Shown here: positions 14,655 to 18,690 of the stretch, one piece after another
Position numbering within the stretch: the first letter of the stretch is position 1
Layout of the letters: each line of letters begins with the position of its first letter
Assembly: GCA_024230695.1 (NCBI GenBank)
Contig: JAAERC010000658.1
Location: 1 to 18,690 of the forward strand
Length of the DNA: 18,690 bases
From: Candidatus Zixiibacteriota bacterium
GTDB taxonomy: Bacteria; Zixibacteria; MSB-5A5; GN15; PGXB01
Direction: 5' to 3'
Program-made: the position numbers and the translations under genes
The notes under the pieces: model-generated
Database searches by the model: none
What the model was told of the DNA's origin: nothing
What the model saw: only the letters and a program-made list of their open reading frames with translations

Positions 14655-14689
14655 GAATAGGGCAGGTGTCCCCGACACCTGCCTTATTC
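14655..14689. terminator. Bidirectional terminator-like hairpin between convergent genes
   Basis: Arms 14655-14670 (GAATAGGGCAGGTGTC) and 14674-14689 pair at 15 of 16 positions plus one G-U, with loop CCC. It lies between two convergent stop codons, 19 bases after one and 5 before the other. It belongs to the same hairpin family as 8164 and 10764. Confidence 0.7.
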
Positions 14690-14693
14690 ATTC

Positions 14694-15314
14694 TCAATTT
14701 GATAATTCATTGCCTTCGAGGGAATTAAGTTCTACCTTGGTGCCAGCACTAATTTTGATAACTGTTAGCAGTGAATTAACCTGAGGAAGAATTGAAAGCG
14801 GGAAATAGGCTACAAGTCGTTCATTAATAATATCGCCAAAAATTACTCCTAGTGCATTTAAATCAGTACCATCTCCTGAATAGTGCATGAAAACGCGAAG
14901 ATAAGGAATATCGCCCTCAAAACATAATGAAGTATTGTTTGAGGGGTCATATCCAGTTCGAAGATAAGCTGGCCGTGCGTCAAGATATAAAGGTTGCACT
15001 TCAATTTCTACTTTTGCAAGACTACTTTCTGATTTATTTTTGGGAAAAACAGTTAAATCAGTAATACCAGAATCAAGTAACGATGAATCTTCAACTGGGT
15101 GGTCGAGCCCTTTTATTTTGGCGTTATTTGAAATAGTATCAGATGAATCAGGAAATATTGGCTGTTGTGTCTTGACTTTTAAGGCGCCTGAATCATAATA
15201 GTAATTATATAAATTTTCTAGTTCCGGACTACATTTTGAAATTTTTTCACACAAACCATGCCCGACAAGTAACAAAAAAGTTAAAATGCATAACAATATA
15301 TAATTTTTTATCAT
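14694..15314 (-). CDS. Secreted protein of unknown function
   Basis: This 206-residue protein is not recognised. The start chosen is the ATG giving MIKNYILLCILTF. A GGAGGTGG lies upstream, the GGTGG part about 11 bases away. A further in-frame ATG seven codons earlier is part of that ribosome site and has none of its own. Residues 1-22 are a signal peptide (YILLCILTFLLLVGHGLC). Its end lacks a proper lipobox. A low-complexity Ser/Asp/Pro-rich stretch follows (about 45-95: PDSSDTISNN, DSSLLDSG). The C-terminal half is beta-rich (VEIEVQPLYLDARPAYLRTG, IPYLRVFMHYSGDG). It is convergent with the MBL-fold gene and shares the hairpin between them. A repeat-rich spacer lies upstream. Confidence 0.65.
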   Translation of the reverse strand: MIKNYILLCILTFLLLVGHGLCEKISKCSPELENLYNYYYDSGALKVKTQQPIFPDSSDTISNNAKIKGLDHPVEDSSLLDSGITDLTVFPKNKSESSLAKVEIEVQPLYLDARPAYLRTGYDPSNNTSLCFEGDIPYLRVFMHYSGDGTDLNALGVIFGDIINERLVAYFPLSILPQVNSLLTVIKISAGTKVELNSLEGNELSN

Positions 15315-15522
15315 ATTGGTATATTCCACCTCCATTATTTATTGAATACTTTCCCTCAAGATAGCAATAATATGTCTGTATGTCCATTAAAATAAAAATG
15401 ACAGCTACGCCATTTGCCACTGAATACAGTAAGATTTAGGAAAAGCCTATTATGTATCTTTGTAACCAACCCAATGGGTGGGGATTTTCCCTTATTCATA
15501 CCTTTATCTTCCATCCACCTAA

Positions 15523-15545
15523 CCCACAGCAAGCTGTGGGGCACC
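15523..15545 (-). repeat. Hairpin with GGTGCCCCA...GTGGG, partial copy of the 7288 element family
   Basis: CCCACAGC (15523-15530) and GCTGTGGG (15533-15540) are perfect arms around AA. Read on the reverse strand the element begins GGTGCCCCA and ends GTGGG, as at 7288-7320, but the closing GGGGCACC arm is missing. Confidence 0.5.
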
Positions 15546-15573
15546 CCTTTACCAAACCCACTTTATTTTCCCG

Positions 15574-15616
15574 TATTATCTTAATGTCATTCCCATATTA
15601 TCTTAATGTCATTCCC
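15574..15616. repeat. 21-base direct repeat, two copies
   Basis: Copies at 15574-15594 and 15596-15616 are identical: TATTATCTTAATGTCATTCC plus a final C. They are separated by one base. The second copy runs into the ATTCCC palindrome at 15611. Confidence 0.85.
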
Positions 15617-15630
15617 GCGCAGGCGGGAAT
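15611..15630. repeat. ATTCCC-N8-GGGAAT palindrome (dRS3-like)
   Basis: ATTCCCGC-GCAG-GCGGGAAT is a perfect 8-bp palindrome around GCAG. It fits the ATTCCC-N8-GGGAAT form of the dispersed dRS3 repeat known in Neisseria. Similar sequences occur in other bacteria. It is probably a mobile or scattered repeat here. No gene is seen in the spacer 15315-15997. Confidence 0.7.
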
Positions 15631-15834
15631 CCATCTTCGTTTTCTATTATTTTACTAATCCCTCATAATCTTATCACCTCCATGCATTTACAGCGAAAAT
15701 GGGTTCGTTTTGTTAAAACGACCTTTTTGGCCGACAAATGAGTAGTAAAATTGTAATTTTTGGTCTCAATATTCTTAACGTCATAATATAGATGTACAGA
15801 ATAAATCAAGTGCAGGTCGATGTGATAAATGTAT

Positions 15835-15893
15835 GGTGCCCTGTACCTATATGTTTGGGAATCTCAAATCCCACGTTTAAAGACATGGGCACC
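15835..15893 (-). repeat. Palindromic element bounded by GGTGCCC/GGGCACC
   Basis: Outer arms GGTGCCC (15835-15841) and GGGCACC (15887-15893) are perfect. The inner pair TGGGA (15856-15860) and TCCCA (15869-15873) forms a hairpin. On the reverse strand it opens GGTGCCCA and carries GTGGG, like the element at 7288. Confidence 0.55.
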
Positions 15894-15932
15894 GAGCTCA
15901 ATCTGATTCCCAAGTGAATAGAATATTCCTGC

Positions 15933-15961
15933 TTGACACACTTATTAATGATAAATATATT
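15933..15961 (+). promoter_or_regulatory. Sigma70-like promoter of the lipoprotein gene
   Basis: TTGACA (15933-15938), a 17-base spacer and TATATT (15956-15961) are near consensus. The expected start is near 15968, giving a 30-base leader with AAGGAAG before ATG 15998. Confidence 0.88.
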
Positions 15962-15997
15962 ATCATATCATTTTATCTATTATAAGGAAGTATGGGA

Positions 15998-17056
15998 ATG
16001 AAATATTATCTACCTTTATTACTATTTCTACTACTATTAGTCAGCTGTTCAACATCAACGTCAATTGTTAGGGTTAAAGATGAATCAATTGGTAATCCTC
16101 ATTATAAAAACATTTTAATTTCTGCCCCCTATGATGACCTTGAGATAAAATCCGATGTTGAGAATGTATTTGCTGATGAAGTTAAAAATCCAAGCGTTAA
16201 AACATATAGGGCTATTGATATTTTGCCACCGCTTCGGGAATACTCAATGGATGAAATAAGACAAAGATTGAATGAAAAGGATATTGATCTAATTCTTGTC
16301 ATAGCTGTTACCGATTTTTGGGAAACTCATTCAAAGTTGCCAGATCAATCAGTAACAAAAACCAAGTCCGGTTCAACGGTAAATGCCTATGGTAGTTATT
16401 TATCAATTGACACTAAGGGAACATCAACAACAACTCACTATCCGGGATTAAAGCTTTCTCAATCCAATGTAAAACTGGATACTCGACTTTTTGAAATTGG
16501 CCCTAAAGATAGTCTCTACATGATTTGGCGGGCCAATTCAACAACCAGTGGAAATTATTTCACTCCTAAATCAAAAGTTATGAGGGATGCAGCGACAAAA
16601 ATAGGAGTAAGTCTGACTGCCGATGGAATTCTTGAATTTGATCCCAATTTAAAAAAACGCAAACGAATTTTCAATATTCCCCAGGATGTTTTTATTTTGG
16701 GTGGAGTGAATAACGATATACTATTAGGTTATTTATCATATAAAGACTCAGACCCCGAATCAGTATTTAATAAAAAGGGCATATATTACTTTTCACCTGA
16801 GAATGATTTATGGAATATATTAGATATACATGCTTCAAACAGCTCAAATTGCAGTGTATGTAATATAGATGCTACTAATCCGCCCAAAATTACAAATATG
16901 GCAGGTGTGGAGCTGGGACGCATCACTCTTAATCCTCAGTATAAAATAAATAATAGAAAATATAAATGGATGAGATCAAACGAGTACAAATGGCAAGTTA
17001 ATAAACTTAATGATTGGCTTAAGAAGAAGATTTGCAAAGATAAGACTAAGAAATAA
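15998..17056 (+). CDS. Lipoprotein of unknown function
   Basis: This 352-residue lipoprotein starts at ATG 15998, with AAGGAAG 7 bases upstream. An in-frame ATG at 15992 is only 2 bases from that site. The signal sequence ends in the lipobox LLVSC (Cys17). Residues 20-205 form an alpha/beta domain with YKNILISAPYDDLEIKSDVE, MDEIRQRLNEKDIDLILVIA and LKLDTRLFEIG-like strands. This is the layout of small envelope lipoproteins that assemble or bind partners, but no named family is certain. The C-terminal 140 residues contain DVFILGGVNNDILLGYLSY, DPESVFN and GVELGRITLNP. They resemble repeats of the SDSIWN/NPYG kind found in exported bacterial proteins, which is a weak likeness. It has its own promoter and stands alone, converging with rluD. 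Confidence 0.75.
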   Translation: MKYYLPLLLFLLLLVSCSTSTSIVRVKDESIGNPHYKNILISAPYDDLEIKSDVENVFADEVKNPSVKTYRAIDILPPLREYSMDEIRQRLNEKDIDLILVIAVTDFWETHSKLPDQSVTKTKSGSTVNAYGSYLSIDTKGTSTTTHYPGLKLSQSNVKLDTRLFEIGPKDSLYMIWRANSTTSGNYFTPKSKVMRDAATKIGVSLTADGILEFDPNLKKRKRIFNIPQDVFILGGVNNDILLGYLSYKDSDPESVFNKKGIYYFSPENDLWNILDIHASNSSNCSVCNIDATNPPKITNMAGVELGRITLNPQYKINNRKYKWMRSNEYKWQVNKLNDWLKKKICKDKTKK

Positions 17057-17104
17057 TTTCCTGTAGCCTTACAGATCAAGAGCCCTGTGCTCCTGACTAT
17101 ATAT

Positions 17105-18097
17105 TTATTCCGCTTTCACAAACTCAAGTAACTCTTTGAAATCATTTGGTAAGTCGGATTCGACTTGTACTACTTCCCCGCTTTTCGGATGTGTAAACTC
17201 CAGCGATTTGGCATGAAGCGCCTGGCGCGGCATCATATCAAGCGCCTTAACCGCAAAAGCTTTATCGATTGAAAATATCCCCCGGTGCCATTTTACTCGT
17301 CCGCCATAATCAGGGTCACCAAAAACCGGATGTCCCAGATGCGAAAAATGCACTCTTATCTGATGTGTCCTGCCGGTCTGAAGATTCACTTCGAGATAAT
17401 CATACAATCGATACCGTTCAAGCAGTTTGTATTTCGTTTGGGCCGTCCGTGATTTCAAATTGGTCACCGCCATTTTTTTGCGGTCCTTGAGAGACCGTCC
17501 AATCGGCAAATCGATCTCCCCGGTTTCATCTTTGACATGTCCGCAAATAAGTGCATGGTAAGTACGTTTGACCGACCGTTCTTGCAGTTCTTTTTGCAGA
17601 TACAACTGCGTCTTATCATCTTTGGCGACAAGGATCAATCCGCTGGTGTTTTTATCAAGCCGATGAACTATCCCGGCTCGGTCGGTCCCGCCCGCTCGTG
17701 ATAGATTTTTAGTATAAAACATTAAGGCGTTAACCAGTGTCCCCGAATGATGCCCGACCGCCGGATGAGTCACCATCCCGGCCGGTTTATTAACAACGAT
17801 TATAAAATCGTCCTCAAAAATTATTTCGAGCGGGATATCCTCAGGAATGATCTTAGATTCTACCGGCGGTGGAACCTGTATCACAAGCTTCTCCCCGCCC
17901 TTTAATACCTGTTTCCGTTTCGCCTTTATTCCATCGACTGTAACAAGACCATCATCGAGAATTTTCTGCGCCTTATTGCGGGTCAGATCGATCTCTTTGG
18001 AATTTCCAATATATTTATCTATCCGCCCACCCTTAGCCTCAGGCGGAATCAAAAATTCAATAGTATTATAATTATTTTTATTTTCAGGATTATTCAT
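17105..18097 (-). CDS. rluD: RluD-family 23S rRNA pseudouridine synthase
   Basis: This 330-residue enzyme turns specific uridines of 23S rRNA into pseudouridine. In the RluD group these are in helix 69. The N-terminal S4 RNA-binding domain is at about 24-77 (GGRIDKYIGN, NKAQKILDDGLVTVDG). The catalytic domain has VVNKPAGMVTHP (101-112), the motif HRLDKNTSGL (145-154) with catalytic Asp148, and LQTGRTHQIRVHFSHLGHP further on. GAGG lies 7 bases before the ATG. It starts 24 bases after the pdxJ stop, so the two are probably co-transcribed. The enzyme type is certain. RluD rather than RluA or RluC is judged from the S4 domain and overall length. Confidence 0.9.
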   Translation of the reverse strand: MNNPENKNNYNTIEFLIPPEAKGGRIDKYIGNSKEIDLTRNKAQKILDDGLVTVDGIKAKRKQVLKGGEKLVIQVPPPVESKIIPEDIPLEIIFEDDFIIVVNKPAGMVTHPAVGHHSGTLVNALMFYTKNLSRAGGTDRAGIVHRLDKNTSGLILVAKDDKTQLYLQKELQERSVKRTYHALICGHVKDETGEIDLPIGRSLKDRKKMAVTNLKSRTAQTKYKLLERYRLYDYLEVNLQTGRTHQIRVHFSHLGHPVFGDPDYGGRVKWHRGIFSIDKAFAVKALDMMPRQALHAKSLEFTHPKSGEVVQVESDLPNDFKELLEFVKAE

Positions 18098-18121
18098 GGT
18101 ACATCCTCAAGACCACAGAGA

Positions 18122-18690
18122 TCATCTGTTCCCCGGAACGGCATGAACGATCCCGGCCATCTCGCCGACAGCGCGGTCAAGTCCGACCATCACCGCTCTT
18201 GATATAACCGCATGACCAACCGTGAACTCCTCAAAAACATCCAGATCGCAAAGCGGTCTAATATTCCGGTAGTTCAACCCGTTTCCGCAATGCGGTGACA
18301 TCCCAAGTTTGGAGACCAATTGCGCCATCTGCTCCAATCGATCCAATTCCGTGTCAATATCACCTTTTGATATGGCCTTCGCATAATCGGAACCATCAAG
18401 TTCAACAACATTGGCCCGTCCGCGAGCCGCCGCTTTGATAGAATCAACCTCCGGACTGACAAAATACCCAACACCGATTCCAGCCCCGCTGAATTCTTCT
18501 GCTGTCGATGCAAAAAGATCGGCTTTTTCCTCAACCGATGTCCCGGACAAAAATGGCATCAAAGTCACCATATGCGGTTTAACTTCTAACACCCGCTCAA
18601 TAAGCTCACTATCCGGAGCGATCTGCACGGTTAATTTTGATTTAACTGTTTCTTTGAGAATATAAAAATCACGATCACGAATATGCTGAC
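18122..18690 (-). CDS. pdxJ: Pyridoxine 5'-phosphate synthase PdxJ (partial, N-terminus beyond the window)
   Basis: PdxJ closes the ring of vitamin B6, joining 1-deoxyxylulose 5-phosphate with 3-amino-2-oxopropyl phosphate. The last 188 codons are present and the frame is open to the right edge, beginning QHIRDRDFYILKETVKSKLT, which matches the family region after the first active-site loops. Conserved segments include IAPDSELIERVLEVKPHMVT, GVGYFVSPEVD, ANVVELDGSDYA, GLNYRNIRPL and VGHAVISRAVMVGLDRAV. One oddity: the family motif [AC]GHGL reads CGNGL here, so the active-site His is Asn. The stop is TGA, and rluD starts 24 bases further on. Confidence 0.93.
   Translation of the reverse strand, partial: QHIRDRDFYILKETVKSKLTVQIAPDSELIERVLEVKPHMVTLMPFLSGTSVEEKADLFASTAEEFSGAGIGVGYFVSPEVDSIKAAARGRANVVELDGSDYAKAISKGDIDTELDRLEQMAQLVSKLGMSPHCGNGLNYRNIRPLCDLDVFEEFTVGHAVISRAVMVGLDRAVGEMAGIVHAVPGNR

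Overview
The window looks like chromosomal DNA from a moderately AT-rich Gram-negative bacterium. The signs of an outer membrane are a PorV/PorQ-type barrel C-terminus at the left edge, two lipoproteins with lipoboxes, and several secreted proteins. The PorV-like end and the mix of genes suggest the FCB superphylum, perhaps a candidate phylum such as Zixibacteria. That placement is inference. Good GGAGG-type Shine-Dalgarno sites and TTGACA-N17-TATAAT-like promoters are visible.

Layout: (1) 1-1921, forward: end of a PorV-like gene, a terminator, and a secreted protein resembling a degenerate gluzincin peptidase. (2) 7102 down to 1923, reverse: a housekeeping block of tRNA-Ala(CGC), a large-type SRP RNA with an Alu domain, dnaX, the YbaB/EbfC gene, recR, and a membrane protein with C-terminal TPRs. 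This joins translation, secretion, replication and repair genes on one strand. (3) 7103-9776: a repeat-bearing spacer, a secreted protein of unknown function, and a small operon (reverse) of a TrmB-family regulator and two tiny membrane proteins. The regulator has an apparently leaderless promoter overlapped by a palindrome. (4) 9933-10739: a glycine-zipper lipoprotein and its terminator. (5) 10841-11683, reverse: a duplicated C_GCAxxG_C_C redox protein. Its reading frame holds a single in-frame UGA exactly where the first conserved cysteine of domain 1 is expected, followed by a SECIS-like hairpin, so it is a candidate selenoprotein. (6) 11866-13192, forward: a near-consensus promoter, an unidentified structured RNA of about 240 nt ending in a strong terminator, then a stand-alone AsnRS-like catalytic core resembling archaeal-type asparagine synthetase. 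(7) 13217-17056: a metallo-beta-lactamase-fold/TPR protein with an altered metal site, a secreted protein of unknown function, a 650-base repeat-rich spacer, and a lipoprotein with its own promoter. (8) 18690 down to 17105, reverse: pdxJ (partial) and an rluD-type pseudouridine synthase.

Intergenic spaces carry several families of short dispersed palindromes: GGTGCCC-bounded elements, GTCC-centred hairpins and an ATTCCC-N8-GGGAAT repeat. Some of these also serve as terminators.

The most interesting points are the candidate Sec-containing duplicated redox protein, the unidentified RNA upstream of the asparagine-synthetase-like gene, the Alu-containing SRP RNA in a Gram-negative context, and the leaderless TrmB promoter.
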